Assembly (NCBI GenBank): GCA_905250025.1
Contig: CAJNOJ010000014.1
Coordinates: 751,624-815,623 of the forward strand
DNA length: 64,000 nt
Reading direction: 5' to 3'
Source: Adineta ricciae
Taxonomy: Eukaryota > Rotifera > Eurotatoria > Adinetida > Adinetidae
Part shown: positions 36,167 to 46,700 of the stretch, one piece after another
Position numbering within the stretch: the first letter of the stretch is position 1
Layout: every line of letters starts with the position of its first letter
Notes under the pieces: model-generated
What the model saw: only the letters and a program-made list of their open reading frames with translations
What the model was told of the DNA's origin: nothing
Database searches by the model: none
Translations under genes and position numbers: made by a program

Positions 36167-36889
36167 ATGATTATTTATCTTTTTTCTCCTCCGAGTGATC
36201 TTTCTACTGCACTCATGTACGCATTCAATCAACGTCCAGATACGTTGGCTATGGATGAACCATTCTATGGAATCTGGTTGAAAAATACGAGTAAGAAACA
36301 AGCATTTCATGACGAAGTTTTGTTACGAATGGAATGTGACGATGCAAATAAAGTCCACGATCAAATTGAACAAAATGAAAGTATCAAAGGAAATGTTTTC
36401 GTTAAAGTTACGATGAATACTGTACCATATGTGAATGAAAGTCATCTATCAAAGTCTCATTCTATACTTCTTATTAATGATCCAGCTGAAACGATCGTGT
36501 CACATAGTATAAGCGAACCACCGTTAACATCGGCTGATTTGTGTCTAGAAGATCAAATTCGAATCTATAATTGGTTGAAAAAGAACACCCAAGAAGATCC
36601 GATTCTTGTGGATAGTAATGAGCTGAAACGAAGTCCAGACACAGTTTTAAAAAAGATCTGTGATCGATTGAAGTTACCATATACAAACAAAATGCTATCG
36701 TGGCCATCGGGTCCTAAATCAATCGATGGTTTTTGGACTCAATCTGCATACAGTAAAGTACATGCTTCAACTGGATTTTATTCTTTACCGTGGACACAAG
36801 TGGCACGAGAGAACATTCCAACGAATTTGATGGCACTCTACGATGCAGCTCTGCCTGATTATGAAAAACTCCTATCGAACTGTATTTGA
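36167..36889 (+). CDS. Sulfotransferase-like protein, intronless (240 aa)
   Basis: A P-loop sulfotransferase fold is suggested. The N-terminal strand-loop-helix IIYLFSPPSDLSTALMYAF corresponds to the 5'-phosphosulfate loop. It is followed by NQRPDTLAMDEPFYGIWL, then KVTMNTVPYV and an ILLINDPAETIVSHS strand that fits the 3'-phosphate site region. The middle ends with DPILVDSNELKRSPDTVLKK and the C-terminal half has WPSGPKSIDGFW. This is the group often annotated as branched-chain-aminotransferase-like or hypothetical sulfotransferase in bacteria and some invertebrates. The usual Arg of the PPRS-type loop is replaced (PPSD). The start ATG at 36167 leaves almost no N-terminal extension. The substrate is unknown. 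Confidence 0.75.
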   Translation: MIIYLFSPPSDLSTALMYAFNQRPDTLAMDEPFYGIWLKNTSKKQAFHDEVLLRMECDDANKVHDQIEQNESIKGNVFVKVTMNTVPYVNESHLSKSHSILLINDPAETIVSHSISEPPLTSADLCLEDQIRIYNWLKKNTQEDPILVDSNELKRSPDTVLKKICDRLKLPYTNKMLSWPSGPKSIDGFWTQSAYSKVHASTGFYSLPWTQVARENIPTNLMALYDAALPDYEKLLSNCI

Positions 36890-37493
36890 CGAGATAGATT
36901 TTATAATCTTTGATCGCTCATGAACTGCAATAAATTTCTATTCATTGCACACTTGGAACAAATATATATTTGTGTATATTAGCGTCATTTTTTTGACATG
37001 CGGTCTGCATGTATTTTATTCAGAGGTTTTGAAATTGTGGAGATCCACAGGGTGAAGGAGAAAAATTCTATGCAAACACACGCGATTTACGACTACTAGG
37101 AACACAAACGATATCTGCTTCTTATCGTCCTCAGTTTTTTTCCAACATGTAGGAAAGCGTTATCATATAAATACGTTGCACCTGTGTTAAACTTCTTCTC
37201 AAGCATTCAATTCACGGATATCGGTTTGAAGGTAACCACTTTCGAAAGCTTAACACGAAGTCGTTTTGTGCATTTGAGATTCCTATCCAACAAAGAAAAA
37301 AACAGGTTAAAAACGTGCTAATTTTGCTAGTAGAGTCCACTAACATGACAGTTTACTGTCTATACAGTAATCATGGTATTCTAAGATTCTATAAGTAAAC
37401 GTGACTTTGTTTCTGTTTGTAGGTTAATGATTGTACACCATCATTCATAAACCTATTGGTACTTTTAAGAAAATAACTTCAAACACCTACTCA
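36890..37493. other. Intergenic, nothing recognised
   Basis: AT-rich, with an AATAAA-like ATAAAT near 36931. An acceptor-like TTTGTAG at 37416-37422 is followed by an in-frame TGA (37428-37430) relative to the next gene, so that gene most likely starts at ATG 37494. Confidence 0.5.
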
Positions 37494-40400
37494 ATGGCTT
37501 ATGCAATCAGTCCTTTACCTACATACGATCCAAATTTAACTCTTGAAGTCTCATCGGGGGCGGGCGCTTTCACACCGCGTCAAGCAGTTGATACATCCGG
37601 GCGGTTTGGTATGCTCTACGATGCATCTCGTGATAAAATACTTCACAACTCGAGGCTGGATCTTCGTGTGAAGCACGCGCAATCACGTAGAAAACCAACA
37701 TGTTACGTTGAAAAATACGAAAGCCAAATTCAAAATTTGTTAAAATGGTACAACATATATGTTGAATTACGATTAAGCGTCGCTTTAGAAATAGTTCAAA
37801 CAGGCAGTGGTGTAGGAGCACTCAACACTTATTCACGTGTTATTGACAAATGCACGCGCTTTATCGTCTACAAGTATTACAGTCATACAGAGTATTTATC
37901 AGATGCTGATTTCGAGCGTAGAAATAGAATTCCACCACCGCCTGTCGACTCTGATGCGACACATGTGACTGTTCTAGTTAATTGGGGTGTGACTGCGGTT
38001 GCCGTTCTTCAACTAGTGCCTGACGATAAGAACGTTGCGCGTGTAGATACTATTATCAAAAAATTGTGTTACAATCTAGAGGACAACTACGAATCACCAG
38101 AACTAACAGATGATGAGCTGTCTTGTCTGAAATCTATCAGACACACACAAGTTTTCTCCAACATTGAACAATTGTCTAAAATTAGCTCAATCGTTGAGCT
38201 TTATCAAGTTATTCGTAGAGTTAAGAGTAATATCGTTATTCACCAACCATGCAACTACAATTTTTGTAGCCTTCAACATTTTTTCCAATCGAAATTTGTG
38301 GGAAGGTTTGTGTTCAGAGAAGTGGAACCGTACTGTAGAGATAAAATCGAGGATTATCTCATTCATTTGTCGCGCAGATTTCGATTACTCTCGTCGAAAA
38401 TTAATCAGGACTATCCAAACGTTCATCAAACTCGAAAGAATCAATTGGCCACTGTTCGATCCAGATACGATGAAGCAAAGGAATCGTATAAGTCTTTAAT
38501 TCACCAGCTACAGAGGTCAGTAGTGGGAGTTCGTCGGGGCGAATTCAGTTACCACAAGATTGATGAAATATTATTTGGCAATCAAAACAAAGAAGTAAGA
38601 ACAATGATGGATCTATGTACTTCTTCTCTATCTGCGTTAGAAGAAAAAGAAAAGTTTATTAGCAATCTGGTAGCAAGCCAATTCACCTACCGAGATGCAA
38701 CTGAATTCGACATTGATCGGAATGACGACAAGCAATCAATCGAAAGCAAACTTAAGCTGGGTTTTAGGAACGAACGAGCGATATGTTCTAATGATGACCT
38801 ATATCGGCAGCAGGATTCTAAATGGTCTGAATTATGCAAAAAACTGTATGAAGAACGTAAGCAGAAGCCCTCGTTAAAACTTATCTATGTTGATTTTTCT
38901 GATTGTCCATACAAGTTGCAAGATTTTCTCATCTTTCCTGAGCAATCCTTGAATAGTACTAATGACCAATCATCAGCATCACGTCGAGAATCAACATCAG
39001 AGCGACTACAATCGGATGGCATAAAAAATATACTTCTCATAGGTGAGTCTGGTGTTGGAAAGTCGACTTTTATCAATGCCCTTGTCAACTATCTCCGATT
39101 TGACTCACTCCAGGAAGCTCAAGAGAATCCTGTTGCACTCATGCCAGTGTCATTCATTTTAGCAGTTGGTGATGATTTCACAGAGAAACTGATTACATTT
39201 CACGGACAGGAAACTATCAGCACCGAAGATTTTAGCGGTGTTGGTCAATCTGTTACTCAATATTGTAAATCATATCTTGTTACTATTCCCGATCACGGAA
39301 ACAAAGAAAATACAATACGTATCATAGACACTCCTGGTATTGGAGACGTTCGTGGTGTAGACAAAGACGATGCAAATCTACAACACATCCTATCGTTTAT
39401 CAGCAATCTGCAGCATCTTGATGCAATCTGCATTCTGATGAAACCGAATACTTCACGAATGAATGTGTCCTTTCGTTCATGTTTTACACAGCTGTATGCT
39501 TTTCTTGGCGAAGATGCCCGTGAAAAGTTTCTGTTTTGTTTTACAAATACTCGGTCAACATTTTATACACCTGGAGATACAGCACGAGTGTTAAAACAAT
39601 TTTTAGCATTTCTCCCGGGCAAACAAGCACCATTTACCAAGCAGAATACTTTTTGTTTTGATAGCGAGTCGTTTCGGTATCTCATGGCAATACAAAACGA
39701 TATACAATTCCATACAGATCAACAGCGAGAGTGCAACGAGAGCTGGTCAAGATCAACCACAGAGGCAAGGCGTTTACTCAATTATATCAACAATAACATG
39801 TTGGCGCCTCTCGTTCCTTCTCGTATTCAATCGGTTCACCACGCCCAACTGAAAATCACCCGTATGGTACGTCCGATTCTTGAAACAATACGGAACACTC
39901 TTCGAAATATTATCCTGCGCTCATATCAATCCAACGAGAAGTCAATTAAACTAGTACCTAATGAAGTTACGGCCAGAGCCGCCATTTGCTCAACATGTCG
40001 CCTTCACACTGACCAAATTGTTCATATTGGAGAATTTTACATAATCCGTGATAGTTTACATGTGTTCTCTAATAGCTGTCAAACATGTAAATGTTCTCCA
40101 GACGAGCATTATCCTGTTGACTACAACCTTGGGTATGAGCTGAGCTCCAATGGCGATGAGAACAGCCGAGCTCAAACTATGACTGATATGGAAGAGCTTT
40201 GCAGCGTAAGCAGCGAACTAGAATGGTTCCTGGTGCATAGTAACAGTTCCTCTCTGAAGAATCCATTCTTGCGAGGATTCGAGAAAATGATTGAGGAAGA
40301 AGCTTACATTTGTTCAAAAAACACACCAAATGACCTCAATAGGAAACTTCGAAATAAATTAGAAAAACTCAAGAAAATATTCGAAGAAAAGAAGGACGAA

Positions 40401-40553
40401 TTGATGAAGGAAAACCGGCAGATAATGTTTCCAGAGATCTATAATAAGTTGGAAAACATTGAAAAAATCGAGATGATCCATTTGCAAATGGCTGTTATGA
40501 AGCAACCAGAGAAAGGAATGCCACCTTTCTATGAATACCAGACACCATTTTAA
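37494..40553 (+). CDS. SNTX-like N-domain fused to AIG1/IMAP-type GTPase, intronless (1019 aa)
   Basis: Residues about 1-240 resemble the N-terminal domain of the stonustoxin-like protein family. They carry the signature GRFGMLYDASRDKI and the later DATHVTVLVNWGVTAVAVL strand block; most members of this family are not venom proteins. A helical region follows (about 300-480). A G domain occupies about 510-740, with P-loop GESGVGKSTF at about 517, Switch II DTPGIGD at about 612 and hydrophobic strands AICILMKPN and FLFCFTNTRS, as in AIG1/GIMAP GTPases. A Cys/His cluster near residues 840-880 (CSTCRLH and CQTCKCSPDEH) may bind zinc. The C-terminus is a charged coiled coil. Likely a cytosolic nucleotide-binding, possibly defence-related protein; the function is inferred. 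No intron was seen. Confidence 0.85.
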   Translation: MAYAISPLPTYDPNLTLEVSSGAGAFTPRQAVDTSGRFGMLYDASRDKILHNSRLDLRVKHAQSRRKPTCYVEKYESQIQNLLKWYNIYVELRLSVALEIVQTGSGVGALNTYSRVIDKCTRFIVYKYYSHTEYLSDADFERRNRIPPPPVDSDATHVTVLVNWGVTAVAVLQLVPDDKNVARVDTIIKKLCYNLEDNYESPELTDDELSCLKSIRHTQVFSNIEQLSKISSIVELYQVIRRVKSNIVIHQPCNYNFCSLQHFFQSKFVGRFVFREVEPYCRDKIEDYLIHLSRRFRLLSSKINQDYPNVHQTRKNQLATVRSRYDEAKESYKSLIHQLQRSVVGVRRGEFSYHKIDEILFGNQNKEVRTMMDLCTSSLSALEEKEKFISNLVASQFTYRDATEFDIDRNDDKQSIESKLKLGFRNERAICSNDDLYRQQDSKWSELCKKLYEERKQKPSLKLIYVDFSDCPYKLQDFLIFPEQSLNSTNDQSSASRRESTSERLQSDGIKNILLIGESGVGKSTFINALVNYLRFDSLQEAQENPVALMPVSFILAVGDDFTEKLITFHGQETISTEDFSGVGQSVTQYCKSYLVTIPDHGNKENTIRIIDTPGIGDVRGVDKDDANLQHILSFISNLQHLDAICILMKPNTSRMNVSFRSCFTQLYAFLGEDAREKFLFCFTNTRSTFYTPGDTARVLKQFLAFLPGKQAPFTKQNTFCFDSESFRYLMAIQNDIQFHTDQQRECNESWSRSTTEARRLLNYINNNMLAPLVPSRIQSVHHAQLKITRMVRPILETIRNTLRNIILRSYQSNEKSIKLVPNEVTARAAICSTCRLHTDQIVHIGEFYIIRDSLHVFSNSCQTCKCSPDEHYPVDYNLGYELSSNGDENSRAQTMTDMEELCSVSSELEWFLVHSNSSSLKNPFLRGFEKMIEEEAYICSKNTPNDLNRKLRNKLEKLKKIFEEKKDELMKENRQIMFPEIYNKLENIEKIEMIHLQMAVMKQPEKGMPPFYEYQTPF

Positions 40554-40755
40554 AGCCGGTCGAGATGCATTCCACATGTTGATTTGCTTTGATTTACTAA
40601 TAAAAGACATACTTTGATTCGACTACCTTCTAATGACATACAAAGAATAGGAGAGATAATAGAAAATAAGCTCAGTGAATATATTTCTCATGTATAGAAA
40701 CGGGAAAAAATAATATATAAGTTTAACATGATAAATGCAGACGAAAATCAGATAA

Positions 40756-43700
40756 TTATTCATTCACTTCAAGAATACCAGCAATAGATCGCGTTGTCCA
40801 GAATGCTTCAGTTTCGGAGCATGGTATTGTAATTGTGCTGACCAAGTGTTTCGCTGCTTCGTTCGCACTCACTGCACGTAAAGCTGTTAGGTATACAGGA
40901 CATTCATAGATATTGCTCGAATCACTTGCTGCTGTGTTTTTCTAAAAGAAACATATCATCGTTGAAGTATATCACATGGAATACAGTACTCATACCGGTA
41001 CAAGTTGGCAAAGAAGCGGTGGTAAACGGTGACTTCGTTGTTGATTAGTACAATCAACGATCGCATGACGTTTATTATCCCATTGTGCGCCATCCAAATA
41101 GATTCCATCGATGATAATGCCATTGGAAATGTCACTCGCAGTCTAGAAATGTGTTTTACATATAAGCGTGTTCGTCAAGTCTGCAAGTATGTTTGGGACA
41201 TACGGTTGATGATTGTAATGTTTCAAGTTCTTCTTCATCATCCAATACTTTGTAATGAAATTTCAATTGATCGATCGGTAATGCAAACAATCGAGCAGAA
41301 CTTTGTAGTATAGCAGAGAAAAGTCCTAAAATAGAATTGACAGAAAATGATCTTGAATTAACGAACAAGATTAAGATTATTGAAAACCTTTCGGATAGTA
41401 GAATGCAGCAGTATTGAACATTGTTGGTAAGGGTGATAATGCTTTTTCATCTTCAACAAAAGTTATGACCAGATGAGTCCAATTTTGAAAGAATGTGATT
41501 CGTTCAAGTAGATTCATAATCCACGCACGAAGCGCTTTCGTTGATGGATAGGATTTTCTCTAGAACAAAATTATAACAATTCACTTTCGATACAATTATC
41601 CCAGGTTGTTTGTACAATGAACCATGCATGCAGGTTTATGAGAGAATGAGGATATGTGCACAAGAATAAGAAGTGAGTGATTGGGAAGATCATTTCCTAT
41701 TTTGTTTGTCAAGAGACAAAATAACGATATCTTACATAATCTTCATGAACTAAGTCCTGTTTAGTATGTTAGTATTATCTAGTAGGATACGAGATCAACT
41801 GTATACGTACTTGCCAAATCGATGGTAATTCATTCATTAGTAATTTATGTTGAATTTCTTCTAGAATTTCACTGACAACTATTTCGCCGACCAAAGCTCG
41901 ACGAAGATCATCGCATGTCGAGTAAATCAGCTCGAGTAATTCATTGTAAGCTCGAATTTCTTGTTTGAGTAGTGAAAAGAACACAAAATAAGCACGATAT
42001 TTATTTCCTAGATTTCCGAGCAAAAAATCAGAGATTTAACATAGACATGTGAAGACCATTATTTACCTAATTTAGTAGAAATTTTCGTTAGTGCCACTTC
42101 AAATGTAATGTGACGCGTTCCAGCACCAAAACCAGTTTCAATAGAACGTGGTACTTTCGATGTAATATCGTCGATAATAGCCATACAAGCTGCATCACCA
42201 TCCGTTAATGCACTACAATATACATTTGGATGTACAATTTTTTTAAGAAATTTTCTACGCAAAAACACGTCTCATACCCAAATGACATCATCATACGATA
42301 TTGTGGTTCAATCGTTACTAACATATCCACAAATTGATTTGCTTGCACATACATCAATGCTCGATTTGTGTTCGGATGCATACCAAATACGCGTGGATCA
42401 TCGAAATCTGGCATTGCATTAATATACGACAATAGATTGGAAAAATTCAAATCTAAACTTGGAGCTTTGTATGTCTACACGAACATCAATACTAAGTGAT
42501 TAGAACAGAACTTGTCAATAAAGAAACTCTCACGTTATCTCCTGCATAGGAGTAGTTTTCTTCCAAAGTTTCTGGGCAGTAAAATCGTTCAATAATTCTC
42601 AGCAGTCTACGTCGATCAAATTCATCAGTGACTCGACCACCATAGATGATCGAACCAGCAAGATAACAGAACACGTCAAATGATGGTATTTGACTTTTGG
42701 AACGACGTACAAGACTTTCTAATTCTAATACAGCCACTTCCAAATCTGATTGATTGAACTCATAACTTAAATTCCATCCTAATGCACCGAATTTCTTCCG
42801 TTCGTGAATAACAGCATGGAAAAAGGCGAGATTGAATACCAAACGACGCCAGTACGGTCCTAATCAATCATGAAACAATGTGCTATAAATGAATTTATCC
42901 TTAATCGATTTACCTAGTGTACTCTTTTCATAGACTTTTTCGTTGACGATACCTGTTGGTCCAAAAGTTTGAAGTAAACTACTCTTCAAACCTCTCGGCC
43001 ACTCAACAGTCATCTAAATGGACGTTTACATATACTCAAGTGAGAAAATAGCTGTTGAACAACGTACTTTAAGACCGAGTTGTAGCAGTTCTAAAGGAAA
43101 GTTTTTGTCAGGTTTCGAAGAAAGAAACAATCGAAATTGACTATCAAGCTCGAGACCAGGTTTATTGAAACTAAACGAAACAAAGAAGTTCCTGAGGGAA
43201 AACAAGAATTCGAATATTACTTATTAACAAGTACGCGTAGTCTTGGCATGAACGATGCACTTAAATGACAATTGTGTAAAAATATCCATCGGCCTTTCAA
43301 AGTTAGAGCTTTCGAAAGAACTTCTTCAACTTTCGGTCCTTGGCCTTGACCTAACGAGATCACGTCCAAATGTGCTGCAGTTCCGCGTGTTTCTCGTGCA
43401 AAACGAATCAGAAGACTAGTCGGATCGGTACCTTGAAAAGAAGAAACATCTACTTTTCATTTTCCCTAGAACACCGAAAGCATACCAGGAGAGAGCAAAA
43501 GAATAATAGGCGCTTGCGGCGATGAATGTGTATATATGTCTTGTATATTTGCAAATCCTGATGAGAGAAAGTTGCTGCCCATTTGATCGGTAACATATTG
43601 AGAAATCGATGGAAGTAATGTATCAGGTCGAAGGATTTTTATGATTAGTAAACAGCGAAAGCGTGATAAATCATTGAATTTTCCGTTTCGAGTTAGATAC

Positions 43701-46700
43701 AGATACGGATGTGAATGTTTAAAGAACTCGGAATCAGTGTCGAGTAGTAATTTTCGACAGACAGGATACAATGATGGTAATTTATCATTAATAAACGAAA
43801 GTTTTTCTTCAGTAATATTTGTTACAAGCGGACTCATGAAACAAGTCCATTCGTCTTGTGTAATCACTGCAGCGTTTGTTTCTGGTTCTGGCACTGTTTC
43901 AGTCTGTTCCTCATGAATAGTGTCTGATGGTATAGGAGTAGGTGTGTTCTTTTCATTTGCTGCTTCACGTTCGATTGTTGTGGTCAATAGAAACGAAAAC
44001 AACAGTTGATGTTCAGCAAACAAACTCCATGAGACGAGTTGATAGAGTGTGTAAGTTAAACGATCCACCATCATACGAAGTGTTGCTGCTCGTTGCTGAG
44101 GATTAATTAGTTGCGTGTACTGTTTTGTATTACGTCTCATTCTTGCACTCATTGCTGGTGAAGCAAAGTCATGTGATGAATCATCACTAAAACTGATTCG
44201 TGGCGATTGAATTGGATTACTGAATATTGAACTTCGTCGTCGTTGTTGTCGCATTAAGCGTTGAGCTACTTCAAGATCCGGCGCGAGATTGGTCATACTC
44301 ATACGACGTGATGTATCTCGATCTAAGATGCACGAATGAAATGTGCGTTGAAACCATGTCAGAGAGAATTGATACATGACATTTAAACGTGATAAATGAT
44401 TGGTAAGGAAATACAATAGTGAGCCACGTTTAGCCAAGGAAACATAACACTGACGTGCGATGTTGATCTGTCGTTCATTAGCTTCATTCTCACGAACACG
44501 ATTGGCAATTTCGTCACTAGTTATTTTCGAGCGAGTGAGGATATCAATGAGATCATGACGATCAAGGAGATGTTGTTCGGACGATGTTAACATTTCTAAT
44601 GTTTGATCTTCGTATTCACGCAGACTTTTTAAATCTTGTGCCATGGTTTCTAAGATCGATTTTCGTTCGTGTTCTAAATGTGGTTCTTCGTTCAAAACGA
44701 CCACACTCAACAACTGATGTTCTAAACCGTTGGGTGTGATGGTGAAATTAACTAGAATAGAGAGATAGGAGATTAGCAAAGAACTTCGTTTTCAGTTTAC
44801 TTAGAGTAACACGGATGCAAACATCGGGGAGAAAATGTGGATTATTCAGCTGTGTGATGAAATAAACACGGAAATTCGAATTCACTTCGATGTCAACTTC
44901 ATTAAAACGAATAGTTCCTGTTGCTGAAAGTTTCCGATCGAATAAATCTCGATTCAGTAGTGGCACTAAAGACGATTCAATCGTTTCGCCCATATTTTCA
45001 ATGATCAATGGTAAACCAAGTCGAATACATTGTTCACAGACACGTAATAAACCTGTGTCGTCAGCAGAAATAATCCGAAGATTATTTTCGGTTTCTTTCG
45101 TCCGAATCCTACGAAAAATACGCAAACTAGTCGCTAAATGTTCATCCAAAAAAAACCAAGTTACCATTGAATCGCTTGCCGTTGTGGATCGATGAGTAGT
45201 GGCCATTTAATACAATGTTTGACAAGCACCGCGTTTTCACTAGAAAAATCAATAGACTGATCAAAATTAAACAATGCTAAATGAATCAACTTACATTGAA
45301 CACTCATCATCTGGTAATAATTGACTAATCCAATGTCTAATCTCACTTGCTGTCGATAACATATTTGCTAACGAATAATTCGTCGAGAAATTAATCTGAT
45401 TATTTGTTAAAACTTTTTGGAAATCGTGTAAAATCTCATATCGAAACTCGCTATTGAACGGTCCAAAATAATTGATAGCACCCGCAGATAGCAACGCATC
45501 TCCAATCAATAAACGTACTTGTTTTTCAAGCTGAGTGACCTGCTCCTGCCAGCGTATTTTTTCGATGGCTAAAACATTGGTTAATTCATGTGCGCAAGAC
45601 ATTCGTTGTTTCATCAATTCACGACGTGCATATAAAGCTTGTTTCTCGTCGACACTGTTACGGTGTTTGTCTTCTAATTCTTGTAAATGATCTCTGACCT
45701 TTACATAAGGAAAAACAGAACTAAAGATGAACGGTTAATTTAGATTCAGCATACCAGTTTCAGCATTTCTTGTTTTCGTGACAGACTCTTTTGCATTACA
45801 GCTAATGCTTCGTTCGCTGTTTTAACTTTTTCTTCTTTGGGTTTCACTGTTCGATACACTTCATAATATCGTTGAATAGCCAAAACCCATTTACAGAATG
45901 ATCGGCAAGCTGATGAAACTTTACCGATTACATCTGGTGTAAATTCCGGATTACGTGAATATTGTAAAAGTTTTCGATATGTTCGATCAGATATATTGTT
46001 AATATCAAGATTCATTAAACGACTGATAAAACCTGAATCGCCAAGCACTTGTCGTGCCGTTGCCCAATCTGATTTACATTCTAATAGGACACAAACAGCG
46101 CACATGACCATCATGACTTGATACGGTGGACTTTGATAGACTCGAACTTCTGCTACGTCAGCTTTGTCAAGTTGGGATACATCCGCCATGGCTTCTTCGA
46201 GAACAGGTTTAACACTTTGTAGATCGAGTTCAGCAAGACCTGCATAACGTTCGACCATATCGGTATCTTCACGAACTTTTTGTTCTTCAAACTCAACAAT
46301 TTCCTTCACTTCTATGACGGCAGTGTGATCTTTTTGTAATCGACTCAATAGTTGTTCAATTTCCTTTGAACGAAAGAAAACGAACTGTCAGCTTTCAAAT
46401 GTCATTTCGTTTTTTGTTCACTGACCTTTTCTTTCGCATCGATCTGCGGTCCAAGTAAAGCTAATTCATCACGCATAACGCCAACACTTGCATTTGCATC
46501 TGATAACTTCGCCAGACCTGTCGACAATCGATTATAATTCGTCTAAACAAAAGAATAGAGAAACTCTCTGCAAATCGATAAGAAGTTTAGTCATACGAGA
46601 AATTCTTGCTTAGTTCGTGTCATTGTTCTATCAAACGCTTTCATTAAATCCATATACGATGATGGTGTTAGATAGTAATGTCGTTTATGCGCAGCAAAGA

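Noticed and set aside
37494..38220. SNTX-like domain as a venom toxin
   Set aside because: The family is broad and mostly non-toxic; there is no signal peptide, and fusion to an AIG1 GTPase points to an intracellular role.
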